This document shows, one piece after another, positions 6,433 to 13,287 of a DNA stretch of 31,476 nucleotides (within the stretch, counting starts at the first letter, position 1; each line of letters starts with the position of its first letter). The DNA is taken from positions 1-31,476 of IMG/VR virus record IMGVR_UViG_3300032220_000675; one strand, written 5' to 3'. The DNA comes from a virus. The notes beneath the pieces were generated by a model, which ran no database searches, was not told the DNA's origin, and was given only the letters and a program-made list of their open reading frames with translations. The position numbers were made by a program, and so were the translations under genes.

Positions 6433-7449
6433 ATGGCACATGACCTAGAAACACAAAACGGCGTTGCATCATTTGCATCATTCCGTGAACCTGCTTGGCA
6501 TGGATTGGGTACTGTATTCACAGAAGAAAAAACTACATCAGAAATGTTGGCGCTTGCTAATCTTTCTAATTGGAATGTTCGTCTTGAAGATTTAACAGTA
6601 CCGACCCACTTATCATCAGATAAGAATTATCAATATGTATTGCGTACTAACCCTACAGATACAACACAGACCGACATTCTTGGTGTCGTTGGTGAGCGTT
6701 ACCATGTAATGCAGAATGAAGATTTATTCTCATTCGGTGACAACATTCTAGACGGCGGAGGTCGTTGGGAGACTGCTGGCTCAATTAAGGGTGGCCGTGT
6801 TGTGTTCGGTGCATTGGCACTAGAGCGTGAGACTGTCCTAGACCCTAGCGGTGTTGCCGATAAGGTAAAGACTTATTTACTTATCAACACATCACATGAT
6901 GGCTCAATCGCTATTCAAGCAAGCATCACACCTGTTCGTGTTGTGTGCGCTAACACTCTCAATCTTGCTCTTGGCTCAATCAAGAAAAAGAATGGCGTTA
7001 AGCAATCATTCAAGATTCGTCACACACAGACTGCAAGCGGTAAGGTTGCCGTTGCTCGTGAGACTCTTGGAATGGCTAACAAGTACATGGACGCATTTGA
7101 TATTATGGCTAAGGCTATGATTGAAAAAGAAGTCAATGCTAAGCAATTCAATGATATTGTATTGGCTGCATATGCAAAACCAGAAACAGATGCTAAGGGT
7201 TCGCTAAAAAAGTGGGAGAATAAAATTGATTCAATCAATGATATTTACACAGGCGAGTTCAATGGTATGATTGCTGGTAGCGCATGGGGTGCTTTCAATG
7301 CACTAACTGAGCGCCTTGACTGGTATCGTTCTGCTCGTGGTGGTTCTAACGAATCAATCCTTGCATCAGCATCAGGATTTGACCCTGCTATCAACGCAGA
7401 AAAGAATCGTTTGCTAAAAGTTGTACAGAATGTAATGCAACTCGCATAA
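6433..7449 (+). CDS. DUF932 / phage-plasmid-like protein
   Basis: A 338-residue protein matching the DUF932 (phage/plasmid-like TIGR03299) family. Recognisable blocks: FREPAWHGLGTVF at residue 16, GVVGERYHVMQNEDLFSFGDNIL near 83, GGRVVFGALAL, and SITPVRVVCANTLNLAL near 160, typical of the family core. The C-terminus (GSAWGAFNALTERLDWYRSARG) is also typical. Members occur in phages, plasmids and near CRISPR loci, and their molecular role is unknown. It has its own operator module and promoter upstream. The start is set by the promoter and AAAGAGAAA site. A repeated hairpin and tRNA-Asp follow. Confidence 0.9.
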   Translation: MAHDLETQNGVASFASFREPAWHGLGTVFTEEKTTSEMLALANLSNWNVRLEDLTVPTHLSSDKNYQYVLRTNPTDTTQTDILGVVGERYHVMQNEDLFSFGDNILDGGGRWETAGSIKGGRVVFGALALERETVLDPSGVADKVKTYLLINTSHDGSIAIQASITPVRVVCANTLNLALGSIKKKNGVKQSFKIRHTQTASGKVAVARETLGMANKYMDAFDIMAKAMIEKEVNAKQFNDIVLAAYAKPETDAKGSLKKWENKIDSINDIYTGEFNGMIAGSAWGAFNALTERLDWYRSARGGSNESILASASGFDPAINAEKNRLLKVVQNVMQLA

Positions 7450-7460
7450 CAAAAAAATCC

Positions 7461-7483
7461 TAAGCATGATTTAAAACTGCTTT
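7461..7483 (+). repeat. Repeated hairpin R5
   Basis: TAAGCA / TGCTTT, five pairs plus a terminal T-T mismatch, with the 11-nt loop TGATTTAAAAC. It lies between the DUF932 stop and tRNA-Asp. Confidence 0.55.
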
Positions 7484-7491
7484 CCTTAATT

Positions 7492-7565
7492 GGAGTGTTA
7501 GCATAGTTGGTTAATGCGCTACCCTGTCACGGTAGAGATCACGGGTTCAAGTCCCGTACACTTCG
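7492..7565 (+). tRNA. tRNA-Asp (GTC)
   Basis: Full cloverleaf: acceptor GGAGTGT/ACACTTC with one G-T pair, D-stem GCAT/ATGC, anticodon stem CTACC/GGTAG with loop CTGTCAC (anticodon GTC), T-arm ACGGG-TTCAAGT-CCCGT, discriminator G. CCA is not encoded. It probably reads through from the DUF932 transcript. Confidence 0.9.
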
Positions 7566-7627
7566 CAAAATCGCCACGTGTGAAAATTAGTACAAATCGG
7601 ACATAAAAATGTCAAATAAAATAAACT

Positions 7628-7714
7628 TTACGATAGTCAAACCTTTTCCCCAAAAATGTCAAACCATAAAATCTTTACGATAGAGTTGACATTTCCCCCA
7701 AACCATGCGATAAT
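7628..7714 (+). promoter_or_regulatory. TTACGA repeats and leaderless promoter
   Basis: TTACGA at 7628 and 7675, each followed after 11 nt by TTTCCCC (7645-7651 and 7692-7698). The second overlaps the promoter TTGACA (7686-7691)/GATAAT (7709-7714), spacer 17. The ATG at 7721 is 6 nt past the -10. The motif recurs near 10722, 10756, 11089 and 13240. Confidence 0.55.
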
Positions 7715-7720
7715 TAATAC

Positions 7721-7885
7721 ATGACCCAAACAATGAGAACGATTGATGAACTAGTCAATGAGATGTACATGGACAATGAGCCACATCTCGAATACATGGA
7801 GAATATGAACGGTGGGGATTGTGATTGTAACATCCACACTACCTTGAATACAATAGTCAAATACTGGTGGGATGAGGAGAACTGA
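7721..7885 (+). CDS. Hypothetical acidic protein (54 aa)
   Basis: A 54-residue, Met- and acid-rich protein with C34-D-C36 and H39. It has no Shine-Dalgarno, so the leaderless promoter sets the start. Its stop overlaps the next ATG (TGATG). Confidence 0.6.
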   Translation: MTQTMRTIDELVNEMYMDNEPHLEYMENMNGGDCDCNIHTTLNTIVKYWWDEEN

Positions 7886-8034
7886 TGTTAGGTTATGAAC
7901 TATCAGACTTAGATATGATGATTGCTAATGTAAACATTGCTTCTAAACAATTGGGCAATTCAGGTATTGCTAAAGGCCTAGAGGAAGTATCTAGTTTCTT
8001 ACAAGGCCTATGGGCAGAAGGGTACTTTGACTAA
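7885..8034 (+). CDS. Hypothetical helical protein (49 aa)
   Basis: A 49-residue protein, largely helical. It is coupled to both neighbours by one-base overlaps. No cysteines or known motifs. Confidence 0.6.
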   Translation: MLGYELSDLDMMIANVNIASKQLGNSGIAKGLEEVSSFLQGLWAEGYFD

Positions 8035-8165
8035 TGAATCCTGATGGTACAAGAGATGTTGTTTACTCCCCCGATAATTGGGGTATTGATGCTCCTGACT
8101 GGGCTACGCCTACCTTTGGTTCCTATAATGATTTCTTAGATGAGGATGATGACTATGTGGAGTAA
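8034..8165 (+). CDS. Hypothetical acidic protein (43 aa)
   Basis: A 43-residue, Asp-rich protein (DFLDEDDDYVE end). Starts in TAATG overlap and overlaps the next gene by 11 nt. Function unknown. Confidence 0.5.
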   Translation: MNPDGTRDVVYSPDNWGIDAPDWATPTFGSYNDFLDEDDDYVE

Positions 8166-8442
8166 GTATACATTTGTTTGTGACCCTGATGAGTGTGATG
8201 CTCTTCTTGAGTTTACCGCCAGGGATGGCTATGGATTCCCCAACGGATCTGTAGAGATGAAATGCCCATGTGGACGCTGGATGGCTTATATTAGCATTGA
8301 AGAGGTTTGGTCCCCCATCATTGATACTATAGAAATGCTTAATGATTTTAAGAAGCAAGCAGGCATAGCCATAGACTCCTTAGATGTGACGAAGGTCACA
8401 CCCCCAAAACTTGTAAAAATCAACTCAAACCCCTATAATTAA
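8155..8442 (+). CDS. Hypothetical protein with Cys motif (95 aa)
   Basis: A 95-residue protein (MWSKYTF start) with C9, C14 and C37-P-C39-G, a likely zinc-binding module. An in-frame ATG at 8140 is the alternative start. Its 3' part contains the operator and -35 of the next gene. Confidence 0.6.
   Translation: MWSKYTFVCDPDECDALLEFTARDGYGFPNGSVEMKCPCGRWMAYISIEEVWSPIIDTIEMLNDFKKQAGIAIDSLDVTKVTPPKLVKINSNPYN
8385..8439 (+). promoter_or_regulatory. CRP-like operator and leaderless promoter inside a gene
   Basis: TGTGA-CGAAGG-TCACA (8385-8400), TTGTAA (8411-8416) and TATAAT (8434-8439), spacer 17. The ATG at 8446 is 6 nt past the -10. The operator ends 10 nt before the -35, matching the arrangement at 3246-3300. 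Confidence 0.6.
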
Positions 8443-8445
8443 TAT

Positions 8446-8601
8446 ATGGACCTAAAAACATTCCGAGAATATATCCGATTGCATGCCATATCCCTTGAAC
8501 AGGATTTGGAAAACGAGGACGGTGCTGATAGCATTGTTCCTTATCTTGAAGGAGCCATTAATGTATCCCGCCACTATTTGGAGGTAACCAATGAGCGATA
8601 A
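8446..8601 (+). CDS. Hypothetical protein (51 aa)
   Basis: A 51-residue helical protein (FREYIRLHAISLEQDLEN). Leaderless start. Its end contains GGAGGTAACC, a strong ribosome binding site for the overlapping gene at 8591. Confidence 0.6.
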   Translation: MDLKTFREYIRLHAISLEQDLENEDGADSIVPYLEGAINVSRHYLEVTNER

Positions 8602-8878
8602 CACTACCCTTGACCCATATCTAATGAAACAAGTAGAAATGGGTATGGACGGAGCAGACATACTGCATGGTCACCTTAAAACTCTTATGTATGAGGCAGA
8701 GCAACAGTTAGACCTTTGTATTGAGGCAGAGGAATACTCAGAGGAAGCCATGGACTCTATGGCTCGTACAGAGGCTTCAGGCTATCTTGACGCACTGTCT
8801 GAGGTTTATGCCCTAACATATGCTATCGCTTTTGCCAAGGAAGAAGTAAAGAACCGTAAGGAGATTCTTGGTGAATAG
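8591..8878 (+). CDS. Hypothetical acidic helical protein (95 aa)
   Basis: A 95-residue acidic, helical protein with possible coiled-coil segments. GGAGG upstream supports the ATG at 8591. It overlaps both neighbours. No family recognised. Confidence 0.65.
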   Translation: MSDNTTLDPYLMKQVEMGMDGADILHGHLKTLMYEAEQQLDLCIEAEEYSEEAMDSMARTEASGYLDALSEVYALTYAIAFAKEEVKNRKEILGE

Positions 8879-9311
8879 CGAACGATTTATAGAAATGACT
8901 GAGGAAGAATGGTTTGAGACTTATAAGCCTGTTAAGAATCATCTTGAGACTACCTCCTCATTTGACGGACACATGTTTGAGACATATGGCTCAGAGGTAG
9001 AGTTTGTTAAATCTATCCCTGAAGACCGTATCTGGATGCTTGGTGACGGTGACGACGGTGGCATGTACATCTGGAACGGCTGGGGATTTGTAAATAGAAT
9101 AGGATACTTTGTCACTGAGGTACCCTGCCCACCTGACACGACTATTCAGGTCCAAGTTGGTATACCGTGGTATTACTGTGAATTCTGCGACTCAGAATGG
9201 GAAGACCCTGATAATCTTATTAGAGATGCCTTCCAAGAGCAGGATTTGGAAAAATGCCCTAACTGTGCTACCATTGAAGAAATGACCCTAGTAGGATTGG
9301 ATAAGAAATGA
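8871..9311 (+). CDS. Hypothetical protein with C-terminal zinc ribbon
   Basis: About 146 residues. GTG 8871 has AAGGAG at suitable distance. TTG 8868 or ATG 8895 are alternatives. The N-terminal half has a beta-rich segment (RIWMLGDGDDGGMYIWNGWGFVNRIGYFV is the region's core, residues about 43-72). Near residues 101-135 is CEFC ... CPNC, a zinc ribbon. Found as a type in actinophages without known role. Confidence 0.65.
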   Translation: MNSERFIEMTEEEWFETYKPVKNHLETTSSFDGHMFETYGSEVEFVKSIPEDRIWMLGDGDDGGMYIWNGWGFVNRIGYFVTEVPCPPDTTIQVQVGIPWYYCEFCDSEWEDPDNLIRDAFQEQDLEKCPNCATIEEMTLVGLDKK

Positions 9312-9646
9312 CAAAGTATACGATAGACGGACTTACCTTAGTAGGAAGTTTTGCTGTTGACTCAGGTCAAGCAATGGTGGGTGACCCCTGCTACCTTGAC
9401 CAATGGAAAACAAATGAGGGTGAGCCATGGGATATGGAAGGCAAGATAGGAGAATACTCTTATCAAGGCGCTAGTGCTACAACGATTAACTCTAACGCAG
9501 GGGAGTTAGGAATTGGTAGCGCAATTGTATTTAACACAGGCTATGGTGACGGCTACTATCCTGTTTATATAAAGACAAATCAAGACGGACGAGTTGTAAA
9601 GGTAGTAATTGACTTCGAAGGCGACCTAGATGAGGAGCAAGACTAA
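9308..9646 (+). CDS. Conserved phage protein (112 aa), DUF4241-like
   Basis: A 112-residue protein with the motifs VDSGQAMVGDPCYL near the start, YSYQGASATT in the middle, and FNTGYGDGYYPVY. These resemble a phage/bacterial family that includes DUF4241, though I cannot confirm it. Overlaps both neighbours by 1-4 nt. Function unknown. Confidence 0.7.
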   Translation: MTKYTIDGLTLVGSFAVDSGQAMVGDPCYLDQWKTNEGEPWDMEGKIGEYSYQGASATTINSNAGELGIGSAIVFNTGYGDGYYPVYIKTNQDGRVVKVVIDFEGDLDEEQD

Positions 9647-10011
9647 TGGGTGCACGGATCAACTATGTATTTAAAGATTCATTAACTAAGCCTTCAGTTG
9701 TACTTTATAGTCACTGGGGTGAGACTGAGTGGCAGCGGGACCTAGCAATGGCCCTGCAGCATTCAAAGCCTAGGTGGATAGACGCCTCCTATGGTACCCG
9801 TATGATGATTAGTTATCTTACCCAAGACTCAGTCTTAAATGAGACAGGGTTTGGTATCTATGCTATTAATAACGGTGACTATGAATTTTGGGACACCACT
9901 GTAATCATCGACTTCAATACTAAGACTATTAATGAACTGGGCTCAGACATCCATGTTAATTGGGACCTATTCATAGCAGCCTATCGACCAGTTTTAATGG
10001 AGCAAATCTAG
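9646..10011 (+). CDS. Conserved phage protein (121 aa)
   Basis: A 121-residue protein (start MGARINYVFKD, with VLYSHWG, RMMISYLTQ, WDTTVIIDF, VNWDLFIAAY). The type recurs in Streptomyces and Mycobacterium phages next to the 9308-type gene. Function unknown. It is the last gene before a terminator. Confidence 0.7.
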   Translation: MGARINYVFKDSLTKPSVVLYSHWGETEWQRDLAMALQHSKPRWIDASYGTRMMISYLTQDSVLNETGFGIYAINNGDYEFWDTTVIIDFNTKTINELGSDIHVNWDLFIAAYRPVLMEQI

Positions 10012-10050
10012 GGAGTGGGTCCTCTAGATTATAGGGTGGAAGGGGCAGGC

Positions 10051-10077
10051 GTGGGGCTTGCTCTTTCCCCCACTTTT
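10051..10077 (+). terminator. Rho-independent terminator
   Basis: GTGGGG (10051-10056) and CCCCAC (10067-10072) form a 6-bp GC stem around CTTGCTCTTT, followed by TTTTT. It ends the operon finishing at 10011. Confidence 0.7.
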
Positions 10078-10086
10078 TGGTACAAT
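10058..10086 (+). promoter_or_regulatory. Promoter overlapping the terminator
   Basis: TTGCTC (10058-10063) and TACAAT (10081-10086), spacer 17. Here a short leader with AAGGGAGA precedes the ATG at 10104. Confidence 0.5.
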
Positions 10087-10103
10087 AGATACAAGGGAGA
10101 ACT

Positions 10104-10310
10104 ATGCGTATAAGCAGACGGGTCACAGAGGAGGAGAAGGTAGCCATGAAGTTAGGCAACATGGTATCTGACCTCCGAGTTGATTTGGAATTAGTCGGGG
10201 AATACCTAGCAAAGTCTCAGCCCTATGTCGTGTATAATAGATTACAGACAATAGCAGAGTCAGCCAAAGAAACTAAGGAAGGTACAAATTATGCCATTAA
10301 CGGATTTTGA
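10104..10310 (+). CDS. Hypothetical helical protein (68 aa)
   Basis: A 68-residue protein with a basic start (MRISRRVTEEEKVAMKLG) and helical content throughout, possibly nucleic-acid binding. AAGGGAG upstream. It overlaps the next gene by 20 nt, which carries the next AAGGAAGG site. Confidence 0.65.
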   Translation: MRISRRVTEEEKVAMKLGNMVSDLRVDLELVGEYLAKSQPYVVYNRLQTIAESAKETKEGTNYAINGF

Positions 10311-10551
10311 TAGCAGGGCTTTAATCCTAGGACAACTATGGGTTAATTTTAAACAAGATGACGAATGGACAGACTTCTTTGCTTATAGCGATTTAGGTTT
10401 GCCACTTGCATTTTCTTTTGCTGAAGGAATAATTAACCACACACCATCACTTGAACAATACATAAACGAGACATGGGATTTGTTTATTGAAGGTTTGGGA
10501 ATTGAAGATGAAGGTTTTGCAAGACTTGAAGATATTTTCACAGAGGAGTAA
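10291..10551 (+). CDS. Conserved actinophage protein (86 aa)
   Basis: An 86-residue acidic protein. DFDSRALILGQLWVNF, DLGLPLAFSFAEGI and YINETWDLFIEGLGI are the hallmarks of a small protein found in many actinophages. Function unknown. AAGGAAGG lies just upstream. Confidence 0.75.
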   Translation: MPLTDFDSRALILGQLWVNFKQDDEWTDFFAYSDLGLPLAFSFAEGIINHTPSLEQYINETWDLFIEGLGIEDEGFARLEDIFTEE

Positions 10552-10553
10552 AG

Positions 10554-10658
10554 ATGAAGAATATAAATGTGCCACAAGAATGGCCAAGATCTAAAAAGAT
10601 TATTGTTATTGTAACAACACTGTCTGTTATAGCAGTGTTGCTATTGCTTGCCGTATAA
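10554..10658 (+). CDS. Small membrane protein (34 aa)
   Basis: A 34-residue protein with a basic N-terminus and a hydrophobic span of about 18 residues (IIVIVTTLSVIAVLLLLAV), so one transmembrane helix. GAGGAG upstream supports the ATG. Function unknown. Confidence 0.55.
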   Translation: MKNINVPQEWPRSKKIIVIVTTLSVIAVLLLLAV

Positions 10659-10669
10659 ACCCGCAAGGG

Positions 10670-10796
10670 CACGTGCATTCATATTGAATAACAAACCATC
10701 AAACCTTATAGCCAAAAGACATTACGAACCTCCAAATCTTTCCCCCTCCAGAACATTACGATCCAAACCTTTGTTTCCCCAAACTAGGTGTATACT
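10670..10796 (+). promoter_or_regulatory. Non-coding stretch: CACGTG, TTACGA elements, promoter
   Basis: CACGTG (10670-10675), CAAACC repeats, TTACGA at 10722 and 10756, each followed by TTTCCCC 11-12 nt later, then TATACT (10791-10796). No good -35. The ATG at 10803 follows the -10 by 6 nt. Confidence 0.5.
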
Positions 10797-10802
10797 TTAT
10801 AT

Positions 10803-11030
10803 ATGAGTCCAAGACATTTTGCAAACCTTTATAAGCAAACCTCCCATCGCCATGATAGCCCAAGTGATGGTGATATATTTAATAGAGACTTTGGTGCTCT
10901 ATGTGGTATGTTGTATTCTATTGTTACTCTTAAGGCTTTCTTTCCTAAGTCCCCCGCCCCAGCGATGACTGATAGTCCTATCACTGACGGCATCGGCGGG
11001 GATCAAGAAGAACAAAACAAACCCCTATAG
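10803..11030 (+). CDS. Hypothetical protein (75 aa)
   Basis: A 75-residue protein (MSPRHFANLYKQ). An upstream in-frame GTG at 10788 overlaps the -10, so the leaderless ATG 10803 is preferred. N-terminal half is basic. No family recognised. Confidence 0.55.
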   Translation: MSPRHFANLYKQTSHRHDSPSDGDIFNRDFGALCGMLYSIVTLKAFFPKSPAPAMTDSPITDGIGGDQEEQNKPL

Positions 11031-11143
11031 AATAACAAACCTTTTCTCCTGGTTTCTATATATTTTTAAATACTTTCTAAATAAAACATTACGATTATCG
11101 AGAATTTTCCCTGGTTTCTGGGGATTTTTTTATAGGGTTTTAA

Positions 11144-11214
11144 GGTTTGACAAACCATTATATGTGTGGTATCATCCGCTTCGAGGATATAAGGTTTGAA
11201 GGTTTGAGGTTTGG
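11144..11214 (+). promoter_or_regulatory. Palindrome, orphan promoter and GGTTTGA repeats
   Basis: GGTTTG-A-CAAACC (11144-11156) overlaps TTGACA (11147-11152), which pairs with TATCAT (11170-11175), spacer 17. Direct GGTTTG(A/G) copies begin at 11193, 11201 and 11208. The stretch 11031-11362 holds no gene except these sites, a TTACGA element at 11089 and DnaA boxes at 11322 and 11334. Any transcript would run into the small gene at 11363. Confidence 0.5.
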
Positions 11215-11321
11215 GGCCCCCAAGACATTACGAACGCATCGTTAAAAGCGCCCCATTCTCCACTATCCTCCACTTCACTCCACTTCTAGGGTGTCTAATA
11301 AGATTATCAGTAAGATTAATC

Positions 11322-11356
11322 TGTGGATAAACCTGTGGATAACTATTTGATATACT
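11322..11356 (+). promoter_or_regulatory. Two DnaA-like boxes and leaderless promoter
   Basis: TGTGGATAA at 11322-11330 and 11334-11342 (reverse TTATCCACA). The second ends 8 nt before TATACT (11351-11356), so it lies in the spacer. The ATG at 11363 is 6 nt after the -10. Confidence 0.55.
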
Positions 11357-11362
11357 TGGTAT

Positions 11363-11482
11363 ATGACAGAACAAACCGAAGAAAAGATCCCAGGATACAA
11401 GCAAATCCCTCCTGATTGGTGTGATGATTGCACTGTTCAAGACAGTGTTTGTACAATATGTGGCTGTAGCCATAACTGCTAA
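11363..11482 (+). CDS. Cys-rich mini-protein (39 aa)
   Basis: A 39-residue protein with C20, C23, C30, C33, C35 and C39. Likely zinc-binding. Leaderless start. Function unknown. Confidence 0.6.
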   Translation: MTEQTEEKIPGYKQIPPDWCDDCTVQDSVCTICGCSHNC

Positions 11483-11485
11483 ACC

Positions 11486-11512
11486 TGTGGATAACTTCAT
11501 CTATGCTATACT
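11486..11512 (+). promoter_or_regulatory. DnaA-like box and tRNA-Arg promoter
   Basis: TGTGGATAA (11486-11494), then TATGCT (11503-11508) or TATACT (11507-11512). tRNA-Arg begins at 11523. Confidence 0.5.
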
Positions 11513-11522
11513 GAATAAATAG

Positions 11523-11593
11523 TTCAGGTTCGTATAATGGTAGTACTCCAGATTCCGAATCTGAGAACGCAGGTCCGAATCCTGCACCTGAAG
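11523..11593 (+). tRNA. tRNA-Arg (CCG)
   Basis: Acceptor TTCAGGT/ACCTGAA is perfect. D-stem GTAT/GTAC. Anticodon stem CCAGA/TCTGA has a C-A mismatch at its base. The loop TTCCGAA gives anticodon CCG. T-arm GCAGG-TCCGAAT-CCTGC (T-loop starts TC, not TT). Discriminator G. CCA not encoded. Confidence 0.85.
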
Positions 11594-11610
11594 CCTATCT
11601 GTGGATAACT

Positions 11611-12159
11611 TTATGAAATAAAACCTAAACTGTCTCTAAACCTATATGCTTCATCAAGCATTGGGTTATTTGGAATTGCAAGGTGAGAGTAATCTGACAA
11701 ATTATCTGGATTTAAAAACCTTACAAACATCATCCTGACATACTCTCCTTCTTTAAAATGCTTTAAAACCCTCCAATGAATTTCTTTATTTGCATTAAAG
11801 ATTAAGGCACAGTTATCCTCTAACTTATAAGTTTCTAGGTTTAACCCTATATCCCAAACGGTATTAGACTCTAATTGTATACTAACAATCAGGTCATTAG
11901 TGTCTCCATCAAAATGAGGATTTAGTTCAGGGTTTCCATATAAAAGGCTATATTCTACAGACATGGCAGAGCCCATCTCTAAAGGTTTGCCAATCTCCTT
12001 TAGTTTCTCAATAGTCTCTGGGAGTAGTAGGCTTTCTAAATCACGAACCTGAATCCTGCCTAACTCATTATCAATAATTGTTGGGCTTTCTGATATTATT
12101 TTCTTTATATGATCTATTTCTTTTTTTGAAAAAATATTATTTATTCTTGTTATTGACAT
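11611..12159 (-). CDS. 2OG-Fe(II) oxygenase-like protein
   Basis: A 182-residue protein with the double-stranded beta-helix pattern of Fe(II)/2-oxoglutarate oxygenases. H82-F-D84 and distal H128 (IHWRV) would bind iron. R142 (GEYVRMMF) would bind 2-oxoglutarate. It hydroxylates an unknown substrate. This copy is the most diverged of the seven here. The -10 (TACAAT, 12166-12171 reverse) is 6 nt before the ATG, so leaderless. It shares a divergent promoter region and a DnaA-like box with the gene at 12213. Confidence 0.75.
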   Translation of the reverse strand: MSITRINNIFSKKEIDHIKKIISESPTIIDNELGRIQVRDLESLLLPETIEKLKEIGKPLEMGSAMSVEYSLLYGNPELNPHFDGDTNDLIVSIQLESNTVWDIGLNLETYKLEDNCALIFNANKEIHWRVLKHFKEGEYVRMMFVRFLNPDNLSDYSHLAIPNNPMLDEAYRFRDSLGFIS

Positions 12160-12165
12160 ACAAAT

Positions 12166-12206
12166 ATTGTACCATAATTGACCTGTGGATAACTCTATGA
12201 TATGAT
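12166..12206. promoter_or_regulatory. Divergent leaderless promoters around a DnaA-like box
   Basis: Minus: TACAAT (12166-12171). Plus: TTGACC (12178-12183), spacer 17, TATGAT (12201-12206). The box TGTGGATAA (12184-12192) lies right after the plus -35, inside its spacer. Both ATGs are 6 nt from their -10. Confidence 0.6.
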
Positions 12207-12212
12207 AGATAT

Positions 12213-12401
12213 ATGTTAGATATCAGAGGCATCCCAACACCTGCATGTCCTTGTTGTGGCTCTACACTCTTAAGGGTTACTGTAGAGTTTGATCCAGACA
12301 CCTATGAAATCGCAGGGTATTTATTAGATGATGCTCAATGCATGGAGTGTAAGTGCCTTATCACTGCACCTACTCCATTAGACCATCCAGACTATGTATA
12401 A
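12213..12401 (+). CDS. Conserved zinc-ribbon actinophage protein (62 aa)
   Basis: C12-P-C14-C15 and C43-ME-C46 with the ending TAPTPLDHPDY. This is a familiar actinophage small protein with a zinc ribbon and a FDPDTYEIAGYLLDDAQC block. Leaderless start. Function unknown. Confidence 0.75.
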   Translation: MLDIRGIPTPACPCCGSTLLRVTVEFDPDTYEIAGYLLDDAQCMECKCLITAPTPLDHPDYV

Positions 12402-12433
12402 CTCTGTTGACCATAATGTGATAAAATAGACCA

Positions 12434-12586
12434 ATGGACAGATTCGAATCATCATATAACAAATTCTCTTTAGGCTATACAAACCCTATGATAAATGTCC
12501 TATGCTATGAATGTGGTGGTATGTATCAAACCCAGTATGGTACAGAAGATGTTACAAAACAATGTCCAAAATGCGACGGCAAATAA
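12434..12586 (+). CDS. Zinc-ribbon mini-protein, MDRFESSY paralog 1 (50 aa)
   Basis: Starts MDRFESSYNKF, with C24-YE-C27 and C44-PK-C47. A paralog at 14511 begins MDRFESSYSKF, so the gene was duplicated. TAAAAT (12422-12427) is 6 nt before the ATG. Role unknown. Confidence 0.65.
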   Translation: MDRFESSYNKFSLGYTNPMINVLCYECGGMYQTQYGTEDVTKQCPKCDGK

Positions 12587-12631
12587 AGATTACGATACAC
12601 CAGACACCTCACCCTATGGTATGATATATAC

Positions 12632-13231
12632 ATGGATAAAATTATAGAAGCCTCCAACAACAAGACATATGCCCTATTTAGGGGGCTATGCAAAGATGTG
12701 CCTAACTGGTCAGATTTCATAGAAAACTTTGATTATAACTACAATAGAGATAAAGACAAAAATAAAAATAATCCAGACCGTAGATACCTTACAGACTACA
12801 TTGTGGTTTACAATAAATTTGACCCTATCATCTTTGATGCTATAGAAGACAAAACCACTAGACTATTTGATAAGTCACTAGAGGCACAAAGCCTTATAAA
12901 AGGTTTGATAAAAAAGGAAATCAGTTCAATTAAAAGTATTATTAACTTCCTAGGCAATGAGCAGGAATACTGGATCCATAGTGATAACCACGATGTTGTC
13001 TCCTGGCACTGTGTTGGTACCATTGAGTGGAGATTCTATAAAAATGTTAAAGAAGAGGATATGGAGAAAATAAGCATTGAAGGTGCCGAGTATGACTCCG
13101 TAGTCCTTGAACCAGGAGATGTGGTATATGTGCCTGCTGGGGTGGTACATCAGGTTATTAATAACAAACCTAGAGCATCTTTAGTATTTCAATATTTTCC
13201 AGATCCTGACGCTATAGGGAATACTTACTAG
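12632..13231 (+). CDS. JmjC/cupin-like putative oxygenase
   Basis: A 199-residue protein with a cupin fold signature: H116-S-D118 followed by VVSWHCVGTIEWRFY, then LEPGDVVYVPAGVVH with H173. This fits the HxD...H iron-binding triad of JmjC/cupin_8-type oxygenases (as in ribosomal oxygenases). Such enzymes hydroxylate protein or small substrates with 2-oxoglutarate, and the target here is unknown. Homologous to the C-terminal half of the gene at 20638. Leaderless promoter (TATGAT, 12620-12625). Confidence 0.7.
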   Translation: MDKIIEASNNKTYALFRGLCKDVPNWSDFIENFDYNYNRDKDKNKNNPDRRYLTDYIVVYNKFDPIIFDAIEDKTTRLFDKSLEAQSLIKGLIKKEISSIKSIINFLGNEQEYWIHSDNHDVVSWHCVGTIEWRFYKNVKEEDMEKISIEGAEYDSVVLEPGDVVYVPAGVVHQVINNKPRASLVFQYFPDPDAIGNTY

Positions 13232-13239
13232 TATAGGGA

Positions 13240-13281
13240 TTACGATCCTTTCTTGACATCCCCCGCAATTTCTGATACAAT
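13240..13281 (+). promoter_or_regulatory. TTACGA element and leaderless promoter
   Basis: TTACGA (13240-13245), TTGACA (13253-13258), a C5 run in the spacer, and TACAAT (13276-13281), spacer 17. The ATG at 13288 is 6 nt after the -10. Confidence 0.6.
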
Positions 13282-13287
13282 CAATAC

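Noticed and set aside
11228-11500. Minus-strand 90-residue frame
   Set aside because: It overlaps DnaA-like boxes, the leaderless promoter and the Cys-rich gene at 11363. No start signal.
11600-11608. DnaA-like box as part of a promoter after tRNA-Arg
   Set aside because: No fitting -10 and ATG follow on the plus strand. It is counted only as a box.
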